A stretch of DNA of 64,000 nucleotides from Pholiota molesta (GCA_014925825.1 JACGCK010000028.1:248001-312000), one strand, 5' to 3'; shown: positions 1-11,122, numbered from the stretch's first letter. Notes: generated by a model not told the origin, from the letters alone. Made by a program: numbers and translations.

Positions 1-978
1 ACCCCAGAACGTACACAGGGCGACCGCCCAGACCGCGGCGTGAAACGGGTCGGAGAGCGTGATGGCATTCCGGAGGAACAGTAAATGTTCGACGGAAACG
101 GGTGAGCGAAGAGGGCGCTTGTGCTTAGCGCCTTCTTTGGTTGCCGTCGCACGCGCGAACTCGACCCAAGGATCATCCTCGCCATGCCATGGTGCATGAT
201 TGATGAGGTGCCAGCTCCGAATGCCTGAGAGCCACCCTTTGATTGTTCCACCGATTTCGAGACCCTTGTGCTCAGAAATGAAGCCGCAGATGAGCGCGTA
301 GGAAGCGGGCATCCTGCTCTCCTCCGGAATCGCATACTTGTCGCAGAATTGCGTCCAGCGTAGCAGACCTGCGGCATAAGATGATTTTGTGTTCGGAGCG
401 AGAGCACCACGAATTGTCATCAGGACTGGCTCAACGAGGGAGCTGGGAATCAAGGAGTGGAGGTGTGCGCGGTGTTCGAGACCGAATGGAGTGTCCCATA
501 GGAATAGGCGATCGGCGGCAGCAACGTGAGGGCGAAGAGGATTGGGAATGATCTCGCGGCCGGCTCTGGGTTTCCGAGGGATGATGGTGCGGTGAACGTT
601 GGAAGAGGTGAGATTCGAGGATGAGGACGCCGGGGTGACGGGAATAGGGATGCTCGAGGCAGATATTGATGAAGAGGGAGGAGATAAAGCAGTATGTGGA
701 GAGGAATTTTTAGAGTAAGAATAAAATAAGTCAGGAGAAGGTAAAGTGCTAAGGTTTTGTACAGATGCGTGCGATGGAACTTTAATGTCTACGGAATGCA
801 AAGAAGATGTTACAGAACGTTCAGGTAATAATACAACGGAGGAGCGAGCAGACTGAAATTGAGAATAAGGATTAAAAATTTGAGGAGACGTGGGGCGCGG
901 TGAAGACTTGGCGACTTCACCCACGTTCCTCTCGACAGCACAGGCTGCCGAAAATATATTAGGGTCTATACTAAACAT
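1..978 (-). CDS. DIRS-type tyrosine recombinase, N-terminal part
   Basis: An uninterrupted minus-strand frame runs from ATG at 978 to base 1, about 326 codons, and leaves the window. The first roughly 150 residues are Ser/Pro-rich and look unstructured. The rest resembles the N-terminal core-binding domain of fungal YR proteins. It includes stretches such as TIRGALAPNTKSSYAAGLL, then IGGTIKGWLSGIRSWH, and finally DPFHAAVWAVALCTFWG at the edge, the region just before the first catalytic Arg in these families. The catalytic R-H-R-Y residues lie outside the window. The ATG overlaps the stop of the upstream RNase H frame (ATGTTTAG), so translation may depend on reinitiation or frameshifting. The family call comes from pattern recognition and the genomic order; intactness is unknown. 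Confidence 0.8.
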   Translation of the reverse strand, partial: MFSIDPNIFSAACAVERNVGEVAKSSPRPTSPQIFNPYSQFQSARSSVVLLPERSVTSSLHSVDIKVPSHASVQNLSTLPSPDLFYSYSKNSSPHTALSPPSSSISASSIPIPVTPASSSSNLTSSNVHRTIIPRKPRAGREIIPNPLRPHVAAADRLFLWDTPFGLEHRAHLHSLIPSSLVEPVLMTIRGALAPNTKSSYAAGLLRWTQFCDKYAIPEESRMPASYALICGFISEHKGLEIGGTIKGWLSGIRSWHLINHAPWHGEDDPWVEFARATATKEGAKHKRPLRSPVSVEHLLFLRNAITLSDPFHAAVWAVALCTFWG

Positions 979-2949
979 AAGAGAAACAAGGACGAAGCTC
1001 GTCTGGGAGCGTAAAAGAAGGAGTCATATGCATTGCCAACGGTCCTGGTTCTCCGCGCGAGATAGGATCCGCCGGGTTAGCAGCCGAAACAACATATTCA
1101 AATTCTGGAGTGATAAAGAGAGGGAGGAGAATGGCATACGTACGCCCGACTGAGGCGTTGATAAAGTGGTTACGGCTGCGGCCTTTGTCGAGAGCGCCGA
1201 TGGTTCCTTTGTTATCGGAATGGATGAGGAGGCGGATGTCGTGAAGGTGGCGTGATGCGAGAAAATATACCAGAAGCTCGATAGCGACGGTCTCGAGCCA
1301 GCAGATATCCCTGCCTGGAATCTTCCATGAGGAAGTCAGGCGGAATGCAGCCCACTCATCGCCTATGATGATCCCGATTCCCCACGAAGTTGAGGCATCA
1401 ACGAAAATACCGAGGTCCTGGGTGACACCACGAGGGCGGAGTACGCGGTAAACGTCAGGCTTCGATAGCATGGTGAACCACCACCTGAGATCGGTGAGGA
1501 CGGACGGTGGCGGGTGGCGGGTGGCGTATTCGTTGTTAATGGGAAACTTGCTCGCGAAGTTGGACAGCGATGCAAGGTGTGAGCGGCCCTCCATGTAAAC
1601 GAAGGCGACATGACATAGGGAGCCGTGTAACTTCTGAATATCCAGAAGCTCGCATGGGTGCGTGGAAAACCGATCGGTAAACTGACGGACGCGCTGGAGG
1701 AATTTAACGCGCTTTCTCTCGGGAAGGCTCACGGTTCTGTTGGGAATATCCCACCTGAAACCAATGAAATCCGTAACGAAGACGAAGGCGTCATCACCCT
1801 TGTCTTTGTGCCACGGAATACCGAGAGGAGCGATACGACGCAGCATTTCTGCCTTGTCATACTCATAGGAAAATTCACCGTCGACGAAAGGTCCGCTGGC
1901 GATGGGCACGCGGAAAGCCTTCAGGTCGTCCTCGTATTTGAGAACCGGATTTACGCGCTCGGCCTCCCAAACGTCGACGGTGGCATTGGCAGGCATGCTC
2001 GAATTGCTGCTCGCGCATGCAACGCCGAAAGGATGTGCATGGTCGATGTAGAAGTCACCCGGCATGCCCTGGACAACAAGCCAAGGCTTGTGTGAGGGAT
2101 GCACAGGGCAAGTGCGATGGAATTTGGCAATGTCCATGGTACACGCCTGGGTACCAGGAGGCGCATGAGCGATCTAATGACGATGACGTCAGCATCAAGG
2201 TGTATGAAGACACATGAGGGTATGAAGACCCAATTCCCAAAGGAATAAGAGGCATGAAGCCTGAATAACGAGCGTCGAGCGAACTCGGACGTGACACGTA
2301 GACGTGGGTATGGACATCCAAAGATGTACAGGAAATACGATGCACATGGAAGTGCCGAAATAAGACTTACGATGTCAGCGACCTTTGACGCAGTGTCAAA
2401 TTTAGTGGGAAAATCCCCCTTCGAGATGTAAGAGTTGACGGAGGCATGCTCCTTGGAGCTTTTGGAGAGGTGGCGGCAGATCCGCACCTTGTCGGGCTCG
2501 CCGAATTGAGGCTGGATGACGGCGATGATGGGCGACGCGAAGAAAGGTCCCCGAAGGATGCGTTCCACAACGTTTCTGGAGTATGGGCCGGACATGCGAC
2601 CAGCAAGCACCTCTTTATAGAGGTACTCGAGGATAACGTCCTGATGGTCTGAGAAGGACTGATTGTTGGGGATAATGACAGTCTCCAAGATTTCGGGCAT
2701 GTGGCCGAGAGGAAAGCCATGGCGAAGATTCGTTACGAGCAAGGGATAGTTGTGCGAGATGTTGTGTTTGAGCAAAAAGGATTCGAAGGCGTCGGTGTTG
2801 TACGGATGAATGATTCTAGAGAAGATGTCTTCGTGGAGGTGCTGAGACGAGTCGAAGTCGGGTCGAAGTGCTATTGTTGACGAGAAATCTGTATATTGCA
2901 AGGGAATGGATTTCGAGGACGCGAGGAATTCCTCAAGCGTCGGGGGGGG
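971..2949 (-). CDS. DIRS-like reverse transcriptase / RNase H
   Basis: The reading frame begins at the end of Gag and holds a conserved pre-RT segment (LRHGFPLGHMPEI). RT finger and palm motifs follow (EPDKVRICRHLSKSS, then APPGTQAC and TMDIAKFHRTCPVHP with the motif-A Asp). Motif C is KYEDDL. RNase H follows with IFVDASTSWGIGI, an LETVAIELL Glu, an LLIHSDNKGT Asp and a late NPADPISRGE Asp. The halves are in different frames. They join cleanly if 2370-2174 is removed as an intron (GTAAGT donor, CTGAC branch, CATTAG acceptor), giving KVADI followed by IAHAPPGTQ. At the 5' side the frame differs by one base from Gag across a C8 run at 2949-2942, so a Gag-RT fusion or frameshift is likely. The product would copy element RNA into DNA. 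Confidence 0.8.
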
Positions 2950-4381
2950 AAGCTCTGCAAGTCCAAGAGAAGGCGAAATGGGAGTCTTTGCCGCAGAAGG
3001 AGCAGATATGTGCTCGGGCGCCCTTCGCGTGGGTACAGGCAGAGCGTTCGCCGCGCAAATTGAACTTGATACAGATTTCGCGGTTGTCGGCGGCGCGAAG
3101 GAAACGATTGACGAATCGTGCCCAGGTAGGTTTGCCGTCGCTGAATGATGCGGGACCTGTGTCGTTTGAGTGGGTAAAGACGGTGTGCCCTCTCTGGCCG
3201 CAAAGGACGCAGCATGGAGGGAGGGAGGTCTTCGTGCTGCTGGAGGGAAAGGAAGGAGAAGATGTGTATGTATTCCCAGGACGGGAGTATTTTCCGTTAC
3301 TGCTGCCACTGCGGGGTGGGTAGCCAGGGCGATCCGAAGATGCCAGCTTGCCCTGACCCTGCATGGCCTGGACTCTGTCCATGATCTTCTTCTCGGCCTT
3401 GACAAGGGCGTACGCGTTCGCGTAATGTGTCGCGCAGAAAGCCTTCTTCTCGCTTCGGAACTCTTGCCGAAGCTCGAGTTCCAATGCCTTCCAGGCAGAG
3501 TAAAATTCATCACGATCTATTAATTTAAAGAAAAAATCAAAGTGCAGGGCATACCACTCGGAGAAACCTCCGCTGGCGCCTTTGACGTCGCGCATCTGGT
3601 GAAAACGCAGCATTTGGTAGGCAGCTTGGCCCCACTCGCTACAGTCAATAGAAAGCTCTTTACCCAATGTAAGGGAGAGTTTCTCGACATCGATAATGTA
3701 AAATCCCTTCGACGTGCCATCCAAAGGATTGCACTTGACCATAGGCAACGAGCCCAGATGGTCGATAATATATCGCATATTGCGGTAAACAAAAAAAGGA
3801 AGAGGAATTGCAACCGAAATTTCGGTATCAAAAAGAATTTGCGGGAAGATTAATTCAACCGCCTTTCCAGATTCACGGGGAACGATGTCGTCGCCCGTCA
3901 TGCAGCGGCGCTTAGCGATTCTTGCCTCGAGCAATTTCGCGTGCGCATCCGAGGACAATTCCGCAGAAGATCTCTTAGACGAAGTTTGGGTCTCACCTTG
4001 AGCTTTCTGAGTTTCGGAGATCCACTTTACGATAGAAATTGGAAGGATGTCTTTGTATCGCTCGCGGATGCTGTCATCGAGAAGGTCAGTGAGTTCTTCT
4101 TCAACGACGGTGATTAAAGACGCTGTCTCAGATCCCGCAGTCGGGTGATTGACAGGGTCGAGGGTGTGATGAATACTCTTGTTTATACGGCCGATATTTT
4201 CGAGCTCGATCTTCTTATTCAACTCGAGTTTGTTGTACAGCGGAAGAGTTTTGAATAATGTGATGGCCTCTTGGCTGACGTGCGTACGGCGAATCCTCAG
4301 AGCATGTTCCTGTTGTGGCTCTTCAACTTGTTGGTGAGGAGCGGCATCGTCTCCACCACCAGGAACGGGAACAGCAGCCAT
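2933..4381 (-). CDS. DIRS-like Gag with cysteine/histidine knuckles
   Basis: A 482-codon frame starts at ATG 4381. The N-terminal half is helical and charged, with no recognised domain. The C-terminal third is Ser/Pro/Gly-rich and then Cys/His-rich: CCVLCGQRGHTVFTHS around residue 400, and later CTHAKGARAHICSFCGKD ending in FSWTC, which looks like paired zinc knuckles for nucleic-acid binding. This Cys pattern next to a YR-type RT is typical of Gag-like proteins of fungal DIRS elements. The frame stops at 2933, immediately after a C8 run. Shifting by one base there continues straight into the RT frame (PPTLEEFL), so the stop may be bypassed or may reflect a single-base insertion. Function is inferred from position and knuckles. 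Confidence 0.75.
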   Translation of the reverse strand: MAAVPVPGGGDDAAPHQQVEEPQQEHALRIRRTHVSQEAITLFKTLPLYNKLELNKKIELENIGRINKSIHHTLDPVNHPTAGSETASLITVVEEELTDLLDDSIRERYKDILPISIVKWISETQKAQGETQTSSKRSSAELSSDAHAKLLEARIAKRRCMTGDDIVPRESGKAVELIFPQILFDTEISVAIPLPFFVYRNMRYIIDHLGSLPMVKCNPLDGTSKGFYIIDVEKLSLTLGKELSIDCSEWGQAAYQMLRFHQMRDVKGASGGFSEWYALHFDFFFKLIDRDEFYSAWKALELELRQEFRSEKKAFCATHYANAYALVKAEKKIMDRVQAMQGQGKLASSDRPGYPPRSGSSNGKYSRPGNTYTSSPSFPSSSTKTSLPPCCVLCGQRGHTVFTHSNDTGPASFSDGKPTWARFVNRFLRAADNREICIKFNLRGERSACTHAKGARAHICSFCGKDSHFAFSWTCRASPPDA

Positions 4382-4539
4382 CGATAAGGATCAGATAAGA
4401 GATTGTTACGGAAAAACGAGGGAATTTTCGTGGAAAAAAGGTAGAGAGAGAGGATTGAAAGGAGAATGTGAAAAACTTGTGAAGAAGACTCGAAAAAATT
4501 TGTCCTGAGGACTTTGAAGACTCAGAAAAGCTCAAAGAT

Positions 4540-4638
4540 GGCAGAACCCAAAATCGAGAGATGAAGAGAGGGATTTTTTCATTGAACGATTATTACATTG
4601 CCAATGATTATCTAAGTGACAGATTGATGGGTTCTGCC
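4540..4638. repeat. 11-bp perfect inverted repeat upstream of Gag
   Basis: GGCAGAACCCA at 4540-4550 is repeated in perfect inverse orientation at 4628-4638, separated by 77 nt. It lies between the Gag start and the sulfate permease start. It could mark the 5' terminal structure of the DIRS-like element, whose ends are inverted or split repeats, or it could be a chance hairpin. The matching terminus on the other side is outside the window. Confidence 0.5.
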
Positions 4639-4787
4639 CCTTTCCCTTATCTTATCCTAAGATGAGCCTTTCAGCTTTCAGGCTCATCGCGGATCCTTGT
4701 ATGTCTATTTCTAGGGTGGGAAAACGTTTACCAATGGCTATCATCCGCTGAAAGCTCCCACATCTGCTACTTATATCTCCCTTCCAC

Positions 4788-7700
4788 ATGAGTCCGACAC
4801 CAATACCCACTCCGGACTCTAGACCTCCTGTCTCATCTTCAGCGGCTTCTACCAGCTCCATAATGAGCATCGACGCGATTGCGCCGCCACACCCGCAGGA
4901 AATTGTCGAGCGAACGGCTTTGCTGGACGCGGAGAGGAGTACGGATATGTATGGTTCAGTGACACCTCCAATAGCGGGTGAGTGCGCAAATTGCGCTTTG
5001 TATGACCCCAGAAGCTTGGGTATGACTTTATTGTGTCTCGTTGACTTTGATACTCAGCTGGGGAGTAAAGTGTCTTTGGAGACCAATGATTGAGTCGTTT
5101 CCTTTCTTCAGGACACAAAACACCAGTGCAATACCGTCCTCGGTCTACGTTCGTGAAGCGAGTCAAATACTATATACCCTCCTTTGGATGGGTACCAAAC
5201 TACTCACTTTCTCTGTAAGTAAACGTGTGATCCTCTCGAACATCTATTGAAGAGCTCTGAACTCAAGGTTTGGCGGCGACTTTCTGGCTGGCATCACGGT
5301 CGCATCGATGCTTGTCCCGCAGTCTGTCAGCTACGCATCATCGCTCGCGAAACTGAGTCCGGTGACTGGACTGGTACGTGATCACCCCAACCTCGATGTG
5401 GCATCCCTAACGGAACTTACGCTCATCTGTTACTAGTTCTCGGCATCGATACCTGGTATTATATACGCACTGCTAGGAAGCTCAAGACAATTGAATGTAG
5501 CTCCCGAGGCTGCCCTAAGCTTAATTCTTGGGCAAGCTATCTCGGATATCCGTCACGACTATCCCGATCCTCACGGTGACGAGGCAGATGCGCTTGGCCT
5601 TGGTGTTGCGACTGTGATCACATTACAGGTCAGTCGTAAATTATGTCCTTGTGACCGAGCTCTTCTAAGACGGAGTTATAGGTTGGACTGATATCCTTTG
5701 TCCTTGGCTTCTTCCGGTTGGGATTTATTGATGTCGTTCTCAGTCGCGCGCTATTGCGAGGGTTCATCACGGCTGTGGCAGTTGTAATCATGATGTGAGT
5801 GAAATTTTACGCATCGTGTATTCGCATCTTATATTTCTTGTACGCTACAGCGAGCAGTTCATTCCGATGTTTGGACTCACCAAATTGATGCATGAAGTGG
5901 ATCCGGAAACGACAATACAGAAAACAATGTTCCTTCTCCGAAATGTAGTCCCGCACGCCAACTACCTCACTACGACGATAAGCTTTTCGGCTCTGTTCTC
6001 ACTCGTGGCTCTGCGGTCTCTGAAGGCCAGATTCAAGAACACTTGGTATATCTACAGGATACCCGAAGTCCTCGTTGTGGTCATCGTTTCTACCGGTACG
6101 TTTATTTCTCTTCACATCCTATGATAGAGGGCCTAATTGGCCGTGCCTTCAGTCCTTACGGGTGAGTTCCGATGGGATAGTAGAGGGCTGGACATCATGG
6201 GCGCAGTTGACATCAAGACCGGCAATTCCTTTATCCAATTCCCGCTGCAGCGATTCAACCTGGGGTTCTTGCAGCGTACAACCTCCACCGCTGTGTCAGC
6301 ACACTCCATTCTCTTTCATTCTAGATTTTCATGGCATTGATACGGAATTTTTTATTTATAGACTGATCGCAGTAGTGGGCTTCTTGGATAGTATTGCGGC
6401 AGCCAAGCAGAACGCGGCACGCTTTGGGTACTCCATCAGCCCCAATCGCGAGCTGGTGGCACTTGGAGCTGCTAATCTGGCAGGCTCCTTCATTCCGGGA
6501 ACGTTGCCGGCCTTTGGGTCGATTACAAGGTTAGTTGGTGCAACGATCATCTTTAAAAGACGACTCCTCATCACGTCGGTATTTGGTTAGGTCGCGGATT
6601 AATGGCGATGTTGGAGGACGCACGCAGATGGCGTCGCTGGTTTGTTCGGCGGTCATCCTCCTGGCGACGTTCTTCCTCCTCCCGTGGTTGTACTTCCTAC
6701 CCAAATGTGTTCTAGCCGCGATGTGAGTTCATCTCCCTGTAATCGAGAATCATCTTTGTGCTGACTCACATTTGTTACGCAGCATCGGACTTGTCGTGTT
6801 CTCTTTGCTTGCTGAGACTCCCCATGACGTTCTATATTATTGGCAGTTCGTATATGGTTTATTTATATGGTTTGGGCCATGGCTTTATGCTAATGGTTGT
6901 TGGCTTCAGCATGCGAGCATGGGTTGATATGTCACTCATGTCGCTGACTTTCTTCCTTTGCATTTTCTGGAATATTGAAGTCGGTGTCATCGTGAGCTTG
7001 GTTATCTCGCTCCTGCTGGTGGTGCATCGGTCTTCCAAGACGCGTATGACGATCTTGGTGAGCTTTTCCGCTAATATACATCCTTCCAACTCGAGTGCTC
7101 GAAATTTGGGGGAATGGTAGCTTATAAATAATATCATAGGGAAGGATACCTGGCACTGACCGATGGAAACCCTTGAAAGAGAATCCAGAGGCGGAAGAAG
7201 ACATTCAGGGAGTTTTGATTGTCCGTATTCGCGAGAATCTGGATTTCGGCAAGTCGTGTTCAGCCCTAGCTACACGTTTAGGCTGTATACTAATCGTTGA
7301 CGTCTATCTCAGCTAATACTGCTCAACTGAAAGGTTTGTCATTCAGACCTTGCATTCGTCTGTACACCGTGTTAACGTTTTCGAACTCTTCATTTAGAGA
7401 GACTCCGCCGATTGGAGCTGTATGGTGTCGACAAACTTCATCCTTCCGAGGAGCCGAGACGAGAGCAGGCCTCCGTCTTAGTCTTCCATCTTGCTGATGT
7501 GGATAGCTGTGATGCTTCGTAAGTGTTATTGTGCCAATGGTTATTATCGCAATGATGGCCGTAATTCTCAATATCAATGCAGCGCGGCGCAAATATTCTA
7601 TGAATTATCAGAGGAATACAAGGTATATTTTCAACATCATGGATTGCGTCTTCCTTTGACCTAACATCATCGATGCAGAGCCGCGGCGTCGGCATTTATA

Positions 7701-7864
7701 TCACCCATCTCCGTCCAAGCGTACAAAAGACGTTTATGAAAGCAGGAATTTATAATCTTCTTGGATTCGACGCGTTCCGAGAAAATGTGGCGGATGCCAT
7801 GGCCATCGTCGAGGGCGAACGCACGCGCGAGTCGAGCTTTGTGCTTGGATCGCAATCGGGATGA
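4788..7864 (+). CDS. SulP-family sulfate permease with STAS domain
   Basis: Plasma-membrane sulfate transporter of the SulP/SLC26 type, read across about 15 exons. The start is ATG 4788. Exons I could phase: 4788-4977, 5112-5214, 5268-5373, 5437-5628, 5682-5794, 5851-6095, 6153 to about 6275, about 6325-6529, 6591-6722, 6783-6845, 6910-7057, 7140-7248, 7313-7333, 7398-7518, 7583-7622 and 7679-7864. Family hallmarks include AGITVASMLVPQSVSYA, the early sulfate-transporter signature, plus LYALLGSSRQLNVAPEA-like segments, then AVVGFLDSIAAAKQNA. Many hydrophobic segments end at LVVHRSSKTR. A cytosolic C-terminal STAS domain follows (VLIVRIRENLDF to VFHLADVDSCDASA). The splice around 6276-6371 is ambiguous. 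The intron 7249-7312 has a GC donor. The transported anion is inferred from the family. Confidence 0.88.
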
Positions 7865-8537
7865 GAGCATGAGATTATAGACGACATGATGATAACGACA
7901 ACATATTAGTTGTCGATGACTATACGGCAAGTGCGAGAGGATGGAAAGGGTGTTTTTGGGACGAGGAATGGATGGGGAAATCTGATCATTGAGTTTTTTT
8001 GGATAAGTATGGCATTTGCGCATTGCGTCGACTCGCACGCACATCTTACACACTATTTTCTTGGAAGCATGTACATATTATCTTACATTCTTGCATTTAG
8101 CTACGCGTCTTTTTGTTTTGTTTTGATATTGTCCATAGGACTACCATGTACATAGAAGCTATTCACGTATTGAACTCCTGGAAAGTGTGCCACAGACTGT
8201 CGAAGAAATTGTTTGACAGTACCATCAACGCGTCAAGTGATCACCGGACCGTGTCAGTGGGGCTGTCGTGTTCGTTGATCACGAACGTCAACTAAACCCT
8301 CACCAGGCCTCCGCTACAGCAGGCTTAGGCTAGCCTGCTAAGCTCTTTGCTTTCGGAGTTTGACTGGCATCTCTTGCTAGATACCCTGAATCTCTTACGT
8401 GGAACTTGCTGGCTTTCTGCGTAACACGCATATCCCGACTTGTTTCGATTCTTCACCAGTATCGTGCCACTCGTTACTCAACGCGAGAAACAGCTCTCGA
8501 AATTGAAAATCATTAACGATTGAACCCTTTGGACGCC
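7865..8537. other. Intergenic, permease 3' end to J-protein promoter
   Basis: No gene is supported here. The only structure I see is a perfect hairpin at 8318-8339 with 8-nt arms (AGCAGGCT / AGCCTGCT) and a 6-nt loop, roughly 200 bp upstream of the J-domain gene start. Confidence 0.6.
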
Positions 8538-10192
8538 ATGGGATCGTTTAATTTCCTCTTCTCCATCTTCGGTTGGACGTTTATCCCCGACTTCGCCACC
8601 AGACACCTCCTCAACTTTATCTACCACAAGTCGCCAATTCGCATCTTCTCCCCAACACAGCCTGGAAGTGTCCAACACAGAAAGCACTACGCCATTACCT
8701 TTGCCTTCGTCATCTTCAGCTACCTCGGGTATACACTGTACGAAAGCGCAAGCGCGATGCCTCCCAACTTCTACCAGATCCTCGGCGTGTCGCCTGACGT
8801 AGATGAGAATGGGTTGAAGCTGGCGTTTCGCGCGTTTGCCAAACGCTATCACCCTGATAGACCTGGTGTGGGCCAGGAGGGCGTGGAGCTGTTCATGTAT
8901 GTGCGGGACGCGTATGAGGCGCTCAAAGACCCTGTGGTCCGTTTTGCCTATGACCGGTGAGTGTTTTCAATACTTCTCGTGCTGGATGACTTCTAATCCT
9001 TTTTAGTTTTGGAGCTGACGTCCTTGGGTGGCGTAAACATTGCAAAACTACGCGTGAATTCATGCAGCAGGGACTTATGGTTTCCTCGGGATACCATATC
9101 GTCGCTGGCATTGCCCTGCTCTTCTGGTCTGCTATCGGTCAACCTAGTTCTGTATCATTCGTACGTATCCATATTTATTTAGCCCAGTGGAAATTCATTG
9201 ACTATTTGAATAGTGGCGTTATGTATTATTCGCTGCTCTATTTGCTGGAGAATTGTCGTTCATCCTCTCCCCCTTCCCGTCGTCGCCTTCTAGCATTTCC
9301 CCACCATCTGCCACATTTTTCTCATTTCTATCTCCCTCTGCGTCTTCTATGGCGGTATCCACTACTACATTCCAAACTCCATCCATCCTCCAAGCTATAT
9401 TCCCAAACAGGGTCCCTTACCAGCACATCCTGTTCTTGCATCAGCTCTTCATGTTCCTCAGTGTTGCTTTGAGTCGTGTTGTACCCCAATTCGTTTTCAT
9501 TTTCGGAGATGGTACTGCAGATGCTAGAAAGCTCGATGCTCTGGAACGCGACATCTGGGAACGTATCTATGGCACTATCGCCATCGCCGACCGCGAAGGT
9601 AAATTTCTATCTCTGCTCACCTACACGCATTACTGATCACTACAGAAAATCAGCTTCTATCATTCTCCATACCATCCTTCACTCAATTACGCCTGCACCA
9701 AAATCTCCTGAGCACCCATATCACAACCCGACGCTCGCGCGCATGCAGCCGCTCTCCCCCACAAAGACCAAAGAGGCCTTTGAAAAACTCACGCCCGAGA
9801 TGCGCAACCTCATAATCGAGGCCAACATAAAAAACCAGTCCGCAGGCCCCATCGCCAACGCATGGGACGCCGCTTTGCGGAAGGCCGACAAAGCAGCTGC
9901 CTTGGCTTCGAGGAAGGCGGCAGCGACTGCCAAAGCAGAAGGCACCCGAACGCCAGCGACACCCCGCACGAAGAACTTCTGGGAGAAGGCTGCTGGGGCA
10001 GAGGAGGACCCCGAGTCGAGTATGGTGTTCGTGGATACGTTGGATGCGTCAGCGATTGTCGGCGATGCTAATGGAGACGGCAGTGTGCGGAGGGTGCCGT
10101 CGACGCCGCGGCTTGGACGGCGGGATCTGAGCAGCAGTCCGACCAAGCCGCGGTCGCCTGTGCGGCGAGGCTCGTTCGCTGGGGAGATGTGA
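8538..10192 (+). CDS. Membrane-associated J-domain (DnaJ) protein
   Basis: A 498-residue protein from four exons: 8538-8956, 9007-9160, 9214-9598 and 9654-10192. The start at 8538 sits in a good GCCATGG context. The N-terminus has two hydrophobic segments (around residues 5-30 and 50-70), so the protein should be membrane-anchored, probably in the ER. The J domain spans about residues 76-145 (FYQILGVSPDVDE, with the HPD motif in KRYHPDRPG) and should stimulate an Hsp70 partner. Further hydrophobic stretches follow (IVAGIALLFWSAIG, YVLFAALFAGELSFIL). The C-terminal 180 residues are Ala/Lys-rich and then Ser/Pro-rich, with no recognised domain. The last acceptor (9653) was chosen because it keeps the long C-terminal frame in phase. 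The fungal Erj5 and Sec63 proteins are distant analogues; I do not assign orthology. Confidence 0.75.
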
Positions 10193-11122
10193 TGCTGGGG
10201 ATAATAGTGGACTTGCTGCTGCTGGCTGCTATGTTGCTGTGCTGATTAATGCTTTGCTGCTCCCATGGATGTACGATTACTTGATTCAGAATTATACCTC
10301 GTCAAACAGACACTCACTGTACTATGTACGGTTACTACCTTTGATACGCTAGCGAACGGTATTGGGATTGCGCCGACGTTGCTTGGCGCCCCTGTTGAGC
10401 TGCAAGAGAAAGAGAACGGAGTCGTGTCGGGCGAAGGTGTGGCTTCATTTGTGTATTTCGTCCTGTGCATAGTACGCGATTGCTAAATCTTACAGTGCCG
10501 TACTAAGCAGTCGACATGCCCATGAGCATTCACTCTGGAAGAATTTCTCTTCGTGCTTGTAATTTTTGGTAACCTACTGCACTATTAGTACAACCTGAAA
10601 TTTTATTCTGCCCCAGGCTGCCCCTCGACCCCTTCGCAGCCGTCGATCATCGTCCGCCCACAATAATGATACAGTGTAAAATTCGTAAAAACTTCTTGAT
10701 TGAACATTCCGATCCTTTCCAAAAAAGATAATCAAAATTGCCTTCAAGCTGGCGCTTGCTTAGTTGCTTTCGTTCAGCCTTGAAGCTTTGAAGCTCGAAG
10801 CTTATAAGCGCTTACGCTTGAGCTCAAGCGGTCGAGCGTCTAGATCATGATGTGGACCGGCCCGGAATTTTGATGCATTGAAAGCGATGCCCTTGCCAAC
10901 GTTCGCAGTCCGCTCAAGCCTCTGTCATGGGTTTGCACTGAACTGCCAATCTCAGGCTGTTTGGCATATCCCACTACAATCTCCAATACTTCTCGTCATA
11001 ACGTTCAGACCAACAATTCTTATCAACCCGGGCGCTTAGCTTCAACGTTGCTAAGTTGAACACTGGCATTTGTATTACGGGACATCGTTACTGCTGGCAT
11101 CGGCGCTTCTCCAAATCTCGCC
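10193..11122. other. Intergenic with a 16-bp perfect palindrome
   Basis: No gene is supported. A stretch near 10740-10840 is dense in AAGCTT/AGCGCTT words and contains the perfect 16-bp palindrome CGCTTGAGCTCAAGCG at 10815-10830. It lies about 300 bp upstream of the small secreted protein gene. It may bind a dimeric regulator or be chance. Confidence 0.5.

Larger units (their letters stand above)
1..4640 (-). mobile_element. DIRS-like tyrosine-recombinase retrotransposon, truncated by the window edge
   Basis: Three consecutive minus-strand reading frames give the order Gag, reverse transcriptase plus RNase H, then tyrosine recombinase. This is the order of DIRS-type retrotransposons, which integrate through a YR instead of a DDE integrase. 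No DDE integrase, aspartic protease or LTR is visible. The RT has the YEDD box, the RNase H keeps its acidic residues, and the three frames overlap or abut, as is usual in DIRS elements. The recombinase continues past base 1, so its catalytic residues and the left terminus cannot be seen. The right boundary is uncertain. I place it near an 11-bp inverted repeat at 4540-4638, just before the sulfate permease promoter. Confidence 0.85.

Noticed and set aside
1..4640. LTR (Gypsy/Copia) retrotransposon
   Set aside because: No protease, DDE integrase or LTRs, and the downstream ORF is a tyrosine recombinase with DIRS-type order.
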